Shown one piece after another: positions 11,145-23,849 of a stretch of DNA of 64,000 bases. Source of the DNA: Pontederia crassipes (taxonomy: Eukaryota; Streptophyta; Magnoliopsida; Commelinales; Pontederiaceae). Made by a program: the position numbers and the translations under genes. Within the stretch, counting starts at the first letter, position 1, and each line of letters begins with the position of its first letter. The stretch is from positions 48,379,891 through 48,443,890 of the forward strand of contig CM060193.1 of assembly GCA_030549335.1 (NCBI GenBank), given 5' to 3'. The notes under the pieces were generated by a model. That model saw only the letters and a list, made by a program, of their open reading frames with translations, had not been told where the DNA came from and did not search any database.

Positions 11145-12216
11145 TCTACAAATCATATATAAATGTCTCAACTCTAATCTAATGAGAAAATATTCAAATA
11201 TTAAGTTGAAGTCTAGTGTACATATTTAATTTTAATCTTTCACGCACTTGCCACATTCTAAGATGTGCACATATCTTTTTCAAAATTTTTATAAGGTTTT
11301 CATCATTTAATAAATATAGTTATGAAACCAAATATAAAACCATTTTCACAACAATCTCATATTTTTTATATTTTGAAATGTGAACTTTTTGACAGTTATG
11401 CTTTCTTTGAAAGCTACTTGAATTTTCATCGAGATATGAGTGCAATATAATTCAATTAGAAAAATACAAATAAGTTGATTCTAAAGACATTGCCATATAC
11501 TGGTGGCAAATGGGCAAAGATGCTAGCAATGGACGTTTATAATTGATGATGAACGAAGTGTATTGCAACAGTAAATTGCAGTGGATGAAGTAGATTGGAA
11601 CAAACGTGATAACAGATGAGGTGGATTGTAGCAGACGTGATGGATTGCGTTAGATTCTTTTGTAGTTAAGTTATTGGTCCAACATAAAACTCAAGATATC
11701 ATAGTAGGATCGTAGTCCAACTAGCACCTTAACTCAATCATTTCATGGGGGCCAACCTCTAATCAATCATATAAAAAATAAGATAATGTTTCCAAACAAT
11801 TTATCAAAGAAATATAGACATCATATCATGATCATAAGAGTTCCAAGGTGTAAGAACATAGCAATCCTAATCAAAACCAAATATTAAACTAAATGATAAA
11901 AATAAATAAATAACACAATAAGAAAAAGTCTAATTGACTAGAAATTCTAAATAATATAAATAAGATTCATGATACTAACATTGCCTTGGCACAAAAAAAG
12001 GTTAATAATTTTCAAGAACAACTATGATAGAACTAATCGAGAAAAAAATTTCTTTACTTGGTCTTCGTGGATTTGTGAGGAGGAAATTTGATTCTTTTTC
12101 TTTACTTGGTCTTCGTGGCTTTGTGAGGAGAAAACTTGATTCTATTTTTCAAAATTGTAACATCTCGACACTCCATTCCAAAGTTCGTTGTAATTGAATG
12201 CATTTTTGGTGTGTCA
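11145..12216. other. Non-coding spacer with a 48-bp tandem duplication
   Basis: No gene is seen. Two adjacent 48-bp units at 12051-12098 and 12099-12146 share TCTTTACTTGGTCTTCGTGG followed by TTTGTGAGGAG. A GGATGAAGTAGATTGGAA-like motif recurs loosely around 11560-11640. Confidence 0.5.
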
Positions 12217-13827
12217 ATATGTAGAGGAATTTCATATATATTTAGACTATATTAAACATGTGTTTGGCCTTGATTTTTATATTTTATTTGTATGTGTTTG
12301 CACTTAATTCCCTAAATGCATGTGTTTGCACTTAATTCACGAAATGCATGTGTTTTAGTAGTTATAAAAAAATCATGATTTTTTATGACAATGGTTTTCT
12401 CTTTGAGTGTCTTTTTGTGAATTTATAGGAGTTTGGCATGCTACTGAGATCCCATGGGTGGTGCATTGTGATGTCAAGTAAGAAGATTTAGAGTGATGGC
12501 AGAAAGTTACATAGGAGCAGATCGACAAATGACCTCACTTTTCTCCCGATAGGAACTAACACTACAAGACAAAAGATTTGTCCTATGATTGTAGTGAAGG
12601 ATTAAATGCTAAAGGAAAAAGTGAAAAAAATCCTAAAAGGATAAATATAAAGGATGGTGTTGTTCTTATGTCTCCTATTTGGGAAGTTCAGCCATTTTTT
12701 GCAAGGAAGGCTAAGAAGCAAACTAAGGGTTGAGTTGAAGAGTTCCAAAATTTTCACCTCTGTTTTTTCTCTCTCTATTTTCTAGTCAATCTAATTTGTA
12801 GTGAAAATGATGGTGGATTGTGATGTCTTTATGTTCTTGTGCATGTTCTCCATCTTTAATAGCATTTGTGATTTTGGGATTGAATGTGCTATCATATTTT
12901 TCTTGTTAATGTCATAAGTCCTTACCAAGAGTGATAAGCTTACTTTGTCAAATGTTTATTGTAAGTCGAGATATCACTTGGATCTTGATGTATGTTAAGG
13001 GATGTTAGCAACTACCGTCGACTTAAGACGAGAGGACGAACACATGAGGAATATGCTTATTTCATTGGAGATTCATTGAAGGCCGAGAGGTCACATGGAT
13101 CCCTACGTATGAAAAGAGATTGTTGACAATTAAATGAAAATAATAGGATAAGCTCGTGTACGTGATTTTTGGGTAATGTCGAGAGGTCGACCATATGAGT
13201 AAATGTCATATGAAGCTATTTTAGCCATGAGAATGATAGAATTATTTATAAGGATCATTTTAGTCTTTTAGTGTCTAGAGTTTTGTACATGATAGTTGGG
13301 AGAACTCTAGAGGGTGATTAGTGAGTGTAGTCACCCTTGTTTTGAGCTTGTTGAGCCATCCTCTTTGTGGTTTTTATTGAAATAAAAATCTGATGTTCAT
13401 TTCTATTGTTGACAACTTTCTTCTTGTTTTTTCTTTCCTATATAGAGTTTACTTTTTATACTAGATTGAAAATTTCTAAAAGATAGATTAACTTTCATTT
13501 TTTGCACATTTAACTTTCAGCTATCCAAAAATTAAAGTTTATCCAAAACTACTTTAAGTCTAGTACAAACAACATCATTCCTTGAATTGGTTCTTAAGTA
13601 CTACATTGATAAACATGCACTTGCAACATTTATTTGTGCACCATTGTGATTTTTATTCGTCTATTAGTAGGTTGCCATGAGGGGCTATGTCGTTGTGACC
13701 ACCTATCTCTCACATTTTTCATTAGGTGGACCACTTGCACTAGATTGTTATCATTTAAACTTCATATTTATAACAATATCTACACAAATACCCATATTTT
13801 CTTATATCAACACATATGTCACAATCA
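12217..13827 (+). mobile_element. LTR (5') of a degraded Tat/Athila-like gypsy element
   Basis: It aligns along its length with the LTR copy starting at 18098. Shared blocks include 'TATATTAAACATG', 'GAACT.(A/G)CACTACA', 'ATTTGTGATTTTGGGATTGAA', 'CATAAGTCCTT' and 'GAGAGGTCACATGGATCC'. The end ...CACAATCA precedes a TTTTGGC-type primer-binding site, typical of the Tat/Athila branch. The start is degenerate. A short tandem repeat of TGTTTGCACTTAATTC lies at 12285-12352. A spacer promoter in U3 is not evident. Confidence 0.7.
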
Positions 13828-13828
13828 A

Positions 13829-13850
13829 TTTTTGGCACAGTTGTCAAGGA
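13829..13850 (+). other. Degenerate tRNA-Asp-type primer-binding site
   Basis: TTTTTGGCACAGTTGTCAAGGA corresponds to the Tat/Athila consensus TTTTGGCGCCGTTGCCGGGGA (tRNA-Asp) with C-to-T/A decay. It follows the LTR end ATCA by a short spacer, as is normal for this branch. Confidence 0.7.
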
Positions 13851-16800
13851 AGAATTGTTTGATTTATTATAGTTCATCTTCTACTTTATTAGGTTGAATC
13901 TTGTAGATAATTTTTGTTTATATCTCATCATGGTATGAATCTTTGTTTACTTTTTATTATAGCTACTTTCTTGTTTTTTGTTAGAGTGGATTTTAATTTT
14001 TACATTTTTGTTTTCCTATATTTTTATACTAGTTTTCACTTCCTTAAATTATGTAATTATTTTTTTTCTGATTTACCAATTTATCATGCATCATGTTGTT
14101 GATACATTATTTATACATAGTCATTCCATATTCTTTTTTAGATTAGTTTTTTTATTGCATCTTTCAATCCCTTAATGTTTATGAGTCCTTAGCATTTCAT
14201 ATTTTACACGTGCTCTAAAGTCTAATAAGTATATCTTAAGCATTGATAGCGCGGAAAAATTGCTAGACATATACTTTGTGATAGATAGAAATTAAAGGGT
14301 AAAGTTGAAACTCAAAGATATATATTTGAGATGAACTCAGCTACCATATTTGTCAAAATTGAAAACTTAAATGGATTGTAATTAAACAAATTGGTCACCG
14401 GATATGCAAAATTTTTATCAAGCTAATGAACTGTCAAATCTTGTAAGTTGGGACACAACTTGTGTTCTGAAGTTGATAATGTGGGCAATTACATTACAAA
14501 GTTCAATTCCTGGTCCATCATATGCTTATTACGGTCAAGCATCTTATTATGTTTAAAAGACATGTTCCATTTCGTGTATAGTTAGAGAAATTAAGAAAGA
14601 TAATCATTTTTCACCATGATTAAAATTCAAACTTGTGTAGTTATCAAGAAAATTGGTCTTACAATAGTTAGCACTATTAGAATACAATTCAGGATAAAAT
14701 ATTGATGCAAAATGCATATCGACAACTGAATAGTCAAATGGCATCATTATTTTTAGCTCCAACTGCATATGTGATTCCACATTCATTTCAGCATCAAAGT
14801 CAACCACTGCACATAATGAAGACTTCGGCGTTGAGATTATGACGCAAAATCTCATAAGCCAACAATTGAAGGATGATGAATGAGCTATTTATCAAGGTGG
14901 ATGACCTTCACACACAATCTCTGCTCTTATAAATTCAAATTTAGCAAACTATAATTTAAAATTTGCAAGGATCGACAAGATTACCTGATCTCAAGCTAAA
15001 AAGGGAATTTACATATAGTGAGAATGAAAATTGAAGAAAAGAATAGTGAAAGAATAAAATTTACCGAAATGAGGAACATATCGAAACATACACAACTAAA
15101 TTGCAATTAAACAATAAAAAAAATTAGCAGTTAAAGCCAACTCTACAACTGACTCTAACCTCATGCAATTGATTCCAAACTGCAAGTGAAATTTCAAGAA
15201 GAGATAATGAAAAAAATGGGTGCGTGAAAATGACTCCAAGAAAATGATAACTAATGTGCAACTCAAACTTTTTTATTCACCGTAGCAACTCTTTGACATT
15301 CTTGAAAGACTTCATAATGAAAAAAAGCCCATACGATCTAGATGCAAACTACTAGACAGAACTCTTAGGGGTCATTTGGAAACGGAACCGCGGTTCCTCC
15401 TAAGTTCTCAATACATAGTTGAATTGATAGACTAGTTCGGGTTGTGTTTGATTTGAGTGGAATTTGATGATGAGGAATAAGGTGATTGATGTGATAGGAA
15501 AAAGTATATGTGATGGATGAATTTTTTGTGAATTTTAAATTAAAATTGATTATTACAATTATAAAGTATAATTTTATTATTAATTAAAAAAATTATAAAA
15601 TAAAAAATTTTATGGGAAAAATTTTGTTAAAAATATATTATTTAAATATAATAAATCATTTTTAAAATTAATTATATTTAATGAAATATTAATTTTTAAT
15701 GAAGTAATAAATAATATTATAGTAATCCCTTATTAAAATTATTTTATGTTTATTAAATAATTTATTTTACGAAAGATATGATATGAGAGAAAAGAAAAAG
15801 AAAAAATGAAATGGATTTTAAAAAAAAAGGCAAACTGTCACATAGAAAATGCCAATAACTCCCGGTTCCACCTTGTTGAACTAGGAGAGGTAGAACCGAG
15901 GTCACATGACCCCGGTTCCACCTCTTTCGTTCCCGTCCCGGAACCCAGTTCTGGGGGGCTGTTTGGCGGAACTGGGAGGAACAAGGGCGTGGTTTCACCC
16001 CGGTTCCGCAAACAGACGCCGCCTTAGATTTGCAAATAGACTACATCTACGGGCACTTCTGAAGCTAACCCTCATGTCTAAAAGTTGAAATTACTTTTTG
16101 CACAAGCCAGCAAGAGACTTTGTCAACTAAGGACGTAACCTATCATGATGCAAAATAAAAATCACCTAAAACCAGGAAGAAATCAAAATTTAAAGAAGAA
16201 TACCGAAGAGAAAGTTAAATTGAGTATTTCAAGGGGTTTCAACCAAGATGGAGATACTGAAAATTCAAAAATTGTATATAAGAAAATGTTGTTGAATTTG
16301 CGTGAGTTGTTAAATGTCCTTAATAAATGGTGACAAGTTGATAATTCACACTCAAACCATGCATGATAACCGATATGCAAAATTGAAAGTGTCTTTTGTT
16401 TCTGATGAAAAGTCTAAAGTTTAGCAAGTTGATATCTAACCTAAAGATGAAAGTTTTCAACTCAAGACTCAAGTTATTTTTCAAAAAAAGTTGAAGATTA
16501 CTTGGTCGAATCTTTTTGGAATCGGACATTGTGCTGAAATATTTGTATTTGATAGACAAAATTGCTCAAGTTTATTGAAAGAGACACAATTGAAGACTCG
16601 CTAACTAGAAGACGCACATAGGTCATAGTGATACTAAGTCAAGTATAGGACTATAAATAATTATGCCGACACAACCCAATCTAATAACTTTTTTTAATTT
16701 TCTTTCTTTTTGCGAATCAAAGCAGCTCAAACTTAATTTCTAGGAAAATTCAGACAATTTGAATTTTTCCTAGCTTTCTAGATCTGCCCACGACCTATCA

Positions 16801-18097
16801 AAGTTGCTCTCAAGTGCACACTCTACTTAGTTAAGCAGGCCCAACATATCATTCTAAATAATATTTTTTTTTGTGCAGATAAAGACATGATAATTAACTG
16901 GATTGTACTAAATGTCAAAGTCATTTGAGACCAAACTGGGTTGCACTTCTTTGTGCTCTAGAACTTCATATGCAACTACATATAAGATTGCAGACTCTCT
17001 GAACATACTTCAACATTAAGGGACAATTTTAAAAATTTTGATACCTAATTATATTTACACATATCAAACATATTCGTTGCTAGGAATTATGTGTCAAAAT
17101 CATATTTCTTCCCAAACTTCCTTGTTTGACTCTCAAACTAAGTAGGAAGCATAATAAACATTATGACCCTTAATCCATATATTCACTTGTTTTAAGACTC
17201 CATGAAGATCGTCATAATTTTTTTATTAAAACTCACTTAAGACTAAAGTTATGATTGTACATTTAACTCTTGTCACAATCCCATCTTAGATCCAAAACTT
17301 CGTTCTACCTCAATTACTTGAACTATGATTTGCTTTAAGGAAAGGAAGTTTATATATTTAATAAATAATAACAATAAATCTTGTCCACCCATGTAGTCAA
17401 TTGTTTTTGTTATGATTTGGGAAGTGTCTTTCTATCTTCTTTAATAAATAAATCCAAATGCCTCACCAAAGTATTCCCGAAAGAATGGTTGGAAATGTTG
17501 TGAGAATTTTTACCTTCCTAAATAACTACTATATTTTTTTCTTACTTGAGATTATTAAGAGTATGTCATACTAAGCCCCTCTAACACCCAAGTCGAATAT
17601 TCATAGAAGAAAGACGAGTCATGTGTAAATGGAACTTTCTTTTTATTTTCAACCTCTCGAGTCATGGCAGGAATGACAATTGCAAGGTGAAAAAGGAAAA
17701 AATAAGGAAAGAAAATTTGAAACCAAAAAATGAGAAAATTATGGAAAAGAAAAATGAGAGTGTGCAAGAACAAAATGAAACAACTTTGTTGAAATGTCAA
17801 ACACTTCAGGTTTCTGCAAGCTCAAGAGGTGTTTATATTCTAATGAGGTGGTTGTCAAACTAGTCAAATTATATGTGACCCCATATGTCACACTAGGATC
17901 ATGTGCTTCAATGGTCTCAAGGTAAGATCTAAATAGACTAACAATTTTTTTAAAAAAAAAGTCAATGATGCTCAATGCAGGATAACTTCTAGGGTATGAG
18001 AAGATTGAATTATGTGACTAACCTAAACTTCAACTTCTTTGTCTTCATTTCTTAAGTTTTTCTTTAGGACAAGCAAAAGATTAAATTTTGGTGAATT
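13851..18097 (+). mobile_element. Non-coding internal region of the Tat/Athila-like element
   Basis: The region lies between a primer-binding site (13829) and the 3' LTR (18098). Just before the 3' LTR the tract GGACAAGCAAAAGATTAAA (18068-18086) resembles the 'GAGGACAAGCAAA..TTAAGCTTGGG' sequence before the 3' LTR at 63767, the typical 3' end of Tat/Athila elements. No protease, RT or integrase motif was found. The 4.2 kb are therefore either very old or from a non-autonomous family. A MITE (15368-16023) is inserted within. Confidence 0.55.
15368..16023. mobile_element. PIF/Harbinger-like MITE, 656 bp
   Basis: The ends GGGGTCATTTGGAAACGG and CCGCAAACAGACGCCGCC are imperfect inverted repeats sharing the inner CGGAACCG.GG. 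They are flanked on both sides by TTA (15365-15367 and 16024-16026), the Harbinger target preference. The core is strongly AT-rich, while the last 170 bases are GC-rich with CCCCGGTTCC repeats. A block with AAAAAGTATATGTGAT recurs in the MITE-like sequence near 46935-47490. Non-coding. Confidence 0.6.
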
Positions 18098-20780
18098 TGA
18101 TGTAGAAGAATTACATACATATTTATACTATATTAAACATGAATTTGAATATGATTTGTATATTTTTATTGGCATATTTTTTCACGTAATTCACAAATTG
18201 TGTATTTTATGAATTCATCCTATGATTTTTAGTAATTACTGAAAATTCATGATTTTTTATGATAATGATTATATATTTAAGTGTCTTCTTGTGCATTTGC
18301 AAGAGTATTGGATGTTACTCAGATTTCATGGGTTGAAGCATTGTGATATGAAGTAAAAAGATTTAGAATTGTTGATAGAATGCCAATGAGATCAATGGAT
18401 GATTCCACTTTTCCTCTCCCCATAGGAACTGGCACTACATGATGGCTTGTGATGACTAATTCTCTTTTTTTACTCACAAGAAAGCTTTATAGGTGACAAA
18501 AAGGAAGAAATGCTAAAGAAAAGAATCGAAAAGACCTTATAAGGTTAAATAGAAAGTGTGACTGTTGTAAGGAACCTCTTTCCCCTCTCCTCCTTCCTCC
18601 ACCATTTTTTAGAGTTCACTTATTGTTGCAAGGAACAAACTTTGAGACACAGAACAATGGCTAAGCTAAATAGTTCTATCATTTTTACCTCTGTTTTTAC
18701 TCTCTTTATTTTGAATCGGATTGTGATCTAATTTATAGTGAGCATGATGAGAGAATGCCATGGTTTGTGCTCGGATTCATATTTATGTATATCTAAATAG
18801 ACAAATAAGATTGGAGAACTATGGAAGGGAGTTTGTTTCTTAAGATTTTATCTAAGCAATAAGTTTTGCAAGTTGTTTACTCTATTTTTTATGGTGTTAT
18901 ATTTTGTGTATATTCTCTATCTTTGATTATATTTGTAATTTTGGGACTGAATGTTTTGTGATTTTCTTTGTTGTTGTCATAAGTCCTTGCCCGAGAGGGA
19001 TAAGCATATTTTGTTGAAATTGTAGGTGGAGAGGTCTCCTGTATCCCGATGTATGTTATGGGACATTGACAAGTACCATTTAGTGAAATCATAATAGTTG
19101 TTAAACTAGGACCAAACCGGCTGTTCGAACCGATCCGACCGTGACTCAAGCACCAACTTAGCCCATGAGTTATGCCAAATCTGGCCTCCCTATTGGACCA
19201 ATATGGTCCGGTCAAATCTGGTCAAGAATAGAGTTGGACCAATTGATCTGGGCGGGTTGAACGGTTCGTGTTCAATTAAAAACTAAAGAAGAAATTGTCT
19301 ACCTGGTCCATGGGTCATACCAAACTTACCCACCCTATTGGACCGATTTAGCCCATTCAAACTTGTTTTGGATCGGCTGACCAAGTTGAATGAACTTCAA
19401 GTAAAAAATAAAGGAGAAATTGTATGAACACCAAATTTGAACCCTTGACCATTTAAACCAATTAATGTGTAGAAGCCACCATGTTACACTTATTGATTTG
19501 TTATTTAATACTATACAATGCTTTTCCTCAATCGTTTGTCAAACTATTTTCTTTGATTTTTTTAAATATAATATTTTTTAAATGCCAAAAATAATATGAA
19601 AAATTAATTACCTAATTAAATTTAAAAATGTACACTATAGTAATCTTTCTAATTTAAGTTAGGATTGATAGTTAAATTTGAGAAATATGAATTTGTAAAT
19701 TATAATTGAATATATTAAAATCATGCAAAATTCATATTAATAGTTAAATATGTTACATTTGATTTATTAATTTTAATTAAAAGTTTTAATCATATTATTG
19801 TACTTCGACATAGAAATAGATTAATTATTGATAAACATATATTAATAAGTATTATAGTTTATAATTTTATATTATTTTATTAATAATCGGTCCAACCGTC
19901 CGGGTTAATTGGTTCAACAGATCCAACCTCAGTTTTAAAGGGGTAATCTTATTTTGCTAGAGATTCATAGACATCACACAAATCCTAGTATGTGGTAACA
20001 GATTGTTGATAATTTCCATCAAATCAATTTGAGGAGATAAGTTCGTGCATGGGATTTTTGGGTAATGACGGGAGATGGACCCATCAAAGTAAATTTCATC
20101 CGAAGTTGTTTTAGCTATGAGAATGGTGAAATTGGTCATGAGAATCATTTCAGTCTTGCAATATCTAAAGTTTTTGTACACGAGAATGGAGAGAAGTCTA
20201 GAAGGTGATCACTATGACAGTGGACTCACCCTAGTTCTGAAGTTTTTTGAGCTGCCATATTTATATTTTTCATTACGTTAAGAATCAAACATCCCGACAT
20301 GTACTTCATGCCCTAATGTATCTCTATTGTTGACAATCAATTCTCTTGTTTTTCTTTCTTATATAGAGTTTAGTTTTTACAATACATTGGAAAACCCTAA
20401 AAATTATATTAAATTTTATTTTCTGCACATTTAATTTTCAGCTATAGTCAAAAATCAGATTTTGCACTCTTTATATTTAGTCTTTCAAAAGTAGTTTAGC
20501 AAACAATGTCTTTTTTAGCATCGACCCTCAAGTACTGCATTGATAGTTGTGCACTTACAACATTGATTTGTATACTGAGAGTTTATAAATCTTAAAATAT
20601 GTCATTTTTGTTAGTCCGGGAGTATGTCACCATCTAGGTCGTGTCATTGTTTTTCCCTAACTGTTGCATTTTCAGTAGATGCATCAGTTGCACTGCTTAG
20701 ATGTTATTTGAGCTTCATATTCATATCAATATCTAAACAAATCTACAATTTTTCATATACCAACACACATTTCACAATCA
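18098..20780 (+). mobile_element. LTR (3') of the Tat/Athila-like gypsy element, with a MITE inside
   Basis: It starts TGATGTAGAAGAATTACATAC right after the polypurine-like tract and ends CACATTTCACAATCA. It is the counterpart of 12217-13827. Without the MITE at about 19097-19940 its length is about 1.84 kb. Sequence beyond 20780 (block X) is also found after the partial LTR ending near 36782, so LTR plus flank were later duplicated. Confidence 0.75.
19097..19940. mobile_element. MITE-like insertion in the LTR, ~840 bp
   Basis: The sequence interrupts the LTR between 'GTGAAATCA' and 'GGTAATCTTATTTTGCTAGAG', which are close together in the copy at 35920-36020. The left end GTTAAACTAGGACCAAACCGG and the right end CCAACCTCAGTTTTAAAG are weak inverted repeats, and GGTTCGAACCG/GGTCCAACCG motifs recur near both ends. 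AT-rich core, no coding capacity. The superfamily is uncertain. Confidence 0.6.
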
Positions 20781-21076
20781 ATCACTCGATCACTGTTATA
20801 ATCATGACAATCTAATGATGAAATAGTTTTGAAATGATAAAGAATTATATCAATAATTAATTATTCCATGTAACATAATGTAATGAAAAAAAAAACCAAA
20901 TAACAAAAGGTTTCATGAACATTAAAATATCAAATAGTTTAAACTCAAGGTAGCTTCTACAACTTTTACTCTTATTCATATCTATAAATTTGTGACATCT
21001 TAAAACTAATTGAGTCACCTTCATCAATTATGCTTGGTTACCTATATGAATGCATGGCACAAGGTTTCATAGTTAT
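20781..21076 (+). repeat. Block X, copy 1, left part
   Basis: It is shared with 36783-37080: 'AATTATATCA.TAATTA', 'ATTAAAATATCAAATAGTTTAA', 'CTCAAGGTAGCTTCTA' and 'CATCAATTATGCTTGGTTAC'. It is cut at GTTAT by the Tekay element and resumes at 29195. Confidence 0.75.
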
Positions 21077-23095
21077 TGTAAGGCCCCCAAATCGACCCCC
21101 GCCACGTGGCGAAGACCAAGCTGAAGACGCTACGACATGCTATGACTCTGACCATAATGTTGACCATATCTCAGTCAAGAACCGAGACACGTCAGCGGAA
21201 AACTAATAAAATAAAAGAAGGTAACGTAAATATGCGGAAGTCTAAAAAATGACTACATCATTCCGAAGGAATATAATAAGGTTCTACATCATGAATCTAT
21301 AAATGCGGAAGGGAAAACGAAACTAATAAGTCATGTGGTTCATGTGCTATTTTGTCGCTAGAGCTTCGTCACCACACACCTACTCCACTTCGTCACTGAC
21401 TTGATCCTGTGGAAATCAGACATAGGGGAGGAGGTCCTCACGTAAGCTTTACAGCCTAGTGGGGAATCACGTGATATACAATGCATAATATGAATAGAAT
21501 AATCAAAGATAAATAATAATGCTTAACTTGAACTTGAAAGGACAACATGACAGCATCATAGATCATAGTAAGAATCAGAGAATATAATAAATCATGAGAA
21601 TCAAATGATGCTTACTAACTTGAAATCATGCATACTTGAAAATCATGACGATAACTTGACTTGACTTGAACATGCTTTTTGATCTTGGTTATTAATTAGC
21701 AATCAGGGTGACTTTAGGTGCCTTTAATTCTTGGGGTATGCCCAGCAAACGATGCGACCTTGTGCGGGTCAATGGTGATCAAACCATGACCAAAGGAGCG
21801 ATTTTTATCTTGATGCACTTGGCTTGGACTGGCAACCCATCGTTAATCTTTCATCTGAACTTATTAATCACTTTTAGTAACTTGTCATTCTTTGTATCAT
21901 ATGATGAAGGTGATATGATCCGTATGAGATAAATCGAGACAAAGAGTTCATGTTGGAATCATAAGGGAATCAATAATGTTCATATCAAAATAAGGGAAAA
22001 CTAACGGGTGGAAAATCAAGGGATGTTTTGTGGTCTGGCACGGCCGTGACATCATAGTGGCACGACCGTGCCGATCTGGATGACAGGATACATAGGTGGT
22101 GGCACGGGCGTGCTATAAGAGGGCACGACCGTGACAGAGGTTGAGATCAGTCGACCGATTTAAGAGTCGGTCGACCGATTATCCTGCGTGCGGCTAGGCT
22201 AGTCATGGCACGGCCGTGCCGGAAGGGTGGCACGGCCATGACCGATTGAGCGCTCGGTCGATCGACTTCGACCGGCTTTTTACTTAGTCCCATCGGGTCT
22301 TAGCACGGGTGTGCACATGGCGTGGAACGGCCATAACACTAATGGCACGGGCGTGCCAGAGGGTGGCACGGCCGTGACGGCGGCGGATTCCAGCCGGTTT
22401 CAATCCGAAAATCACATGAATCTCTAACATACTTTTGTTCTACTCTAAATTCTACATCCTAGCAATCAGTAAGGCAAAATAGAACAACCAGAATTAATTC
22501 AAACAGTGAGCAATTCAGGAATCAAACAATTCAAACAATCATTCAATAATCAAACAAAATCCTAAAACTTCTTCTTGATCCTTTTCGTTTCATAATAAAT
22601 TAGAGCATGGATTAGGACAATGCAGAGGTCATGCAAGGTGATTTCGATTCACCCACCTCAGTTCGCGGTTAATCTATTATTCGGTTCGTCGGAAAATTGA
22701 TTAACGACCGAGTCCCCTATTTTCGTCTCCCTGTTCCCTATTTTCTATATGCCGATCAGCGCCCTTGCACCAAGAACGGCGAAAGAAAACTCCCTGCCTC
22801 TGCTCGCATGGGAGGAGGACGAAGGAACCATGAAAGTATTTGTGGGGGTGATCTAGAGATTAATGGCCAATTAGTTTTTATCTACTCTAATCCCCTCGTG
22901 GTCAAATCCCATATGAAACAAATCTAATCGGATTACACCCCTCTCTGTGGATTGGTTTTTGTCTCCTATTGGAAATAAATCTGATATCATTAATGTGATA
23001 AGATTTTATCCCCTCTCCTATTCGACTTTTATCTCTTATTTCTGTTGGCCGATTCTTTTTCCTTTTTTTATCTTCTCGGTGTGTCGGTTGTTACA
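21077..23095 (-). mobile_element. 3' LTR of a Tekay-type gypsy (chromovirus) element
   Basis: It starts TGTAAGGCCCCCAAATCG and ends CGGTTGTTACA, and is visibly more than 90% identical to 27185-29194. Because the primer-binding site lies next to the other copy on the minus strand, this is the 3' LTR. Region 22030-22390 is packed with GGCACGGCCGTG/GGCACGACCGTG variants and GTCGACCGATT repeats. Small open frames in it (e.g. 22697-22927) recur in the other LTR and are not genes. Confidence 0.92.
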
Positions 23096-23100
23096 TTCTT

Positions 23101-23112
23101 ACCCCCTTAAAA
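23101..23112 (-). other. Polypurine tract of the Tekay-like element
   Basis: On the minus strand TTTTAAGGGGGTAAGAA stands directly before the LTR start TGTAAC. It is preceded by a GAGGACGAATTTT string, the usual 3' end of plant Tekay elements. Confidence 0.85.
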
Positions 23113-23149
23113 GAAAATTCGTCCTCAAATTTTGTACTAAGTAGAGGGC

Positions 23150-23320
23150 TTACCGAAAAGATGTGGAAATTCTTGGTGCATTTCCGACTCTAGTTCCCAT
23201 GTTGCATCATCGCCGTGATGGTAGCGACAAGCTACTCTGACTATGGGCACATCCTTGTTCTTCTAACGTTGCACCTTGCGTTCTACTATATGTGTGTGAT
23301 ACTCAGCGAAGGTGAGGTCT
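23150..23320 (-). pseudogene. Chromodomain remnant of the Tekay-like integrase C-terminus
   Basis: The minus strand reads ...IVERKVQR-stop-KNKDVPIVRVACRYH..DDATWELESEMHQEFPHLF. This matches the chromovirus chromodomain pattern 'DRK.Q.LRNK.IP.VKV.W..H...EATWE.E.EM...YP.LF'. One in-frame stop lies after KVQR. It identifies the element as a chromovirus; active copies use this domain to target chromatin. Confidence 0.8.
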
Positions 23321-23475
23321 ACGAATTCTTAACGTCATGCATCATCTTCTCATATGATTTCTGATGCTATTTCTTTTTCCACAACGACATGTTGGGTACT
23401 TAGGATATACATATACATTTTATCTCCATGTTTCAGGTCATTACTATTTGTTCACTCTTATACATCAGTGTACTT

Positions 23476-23595
23476 CCCAAATGGATCGCAACCCAGACTT
23501 ATAATATTCATCTAATACTTCTTATAAGACTTATTCCTAAATGGACCGCAATCCAGGCTTATGTTATTCATCTAGTATTTCTCTCTTTATAACTT
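23476..23595. repeat. 60-bp tandem duplication in the Tekay-like internal region
   Basis: Units at 23476-23535 and 23536-23595 share CC.AAATGGA.CGCAA.CCAG and ATTCATCTA.TA.TTCT. Confidence 0.7.
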
Positions 23596-23849
23596 CATCA
23601 TTTGGGTTCCACATACTTAGTTCCTCCAATATTTCATAAGCAGCCTTATGAAGCCTGGCGAGCATCATTTGTGTCTGAGTGTATGTGCAACCGAGTTCAT
23701 TTTTACCAAAATGGTGCTTCATGGAGAACTCAGAATCTTTCAAACTTCATGTCATCTTCATTGTCACATATTAGCATACTGCTAAAAGAAAACATACCTA
23801 AGACTCTTTCGATCGATGAACACTTCAATTTTTTCTACATAAATGTAGG

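Noticed and set aside
12544..12595. CACTACAAGAC...ATTGTAGTG as a partner for the CACTA end at 9897
   Set aside because: The same segment is part of the Tat-like LTR and recurs, mutated, at 18430, 30250 and 35320; it is not a transposon end.
18889..19215. 108-codon minus-strand frame
   Set aside because: It spans the border between LTR sequence and a MITE, so it cannot be a conserved gene.
22030..22390. Regularly spaced palindromes as a CRISPR-like array
   Set aside because: Repeats are short and variable, spacers are not of constant length, and the whole stretch is duplicated in the second LTR of a plant retrotransposon.
22697..22927. 76-codon frame, repeated at 28830-29018
   Set aside because: The repeat arises only because both lie in the two LTRs of one element; it shows no protein family signature and differs between copies.
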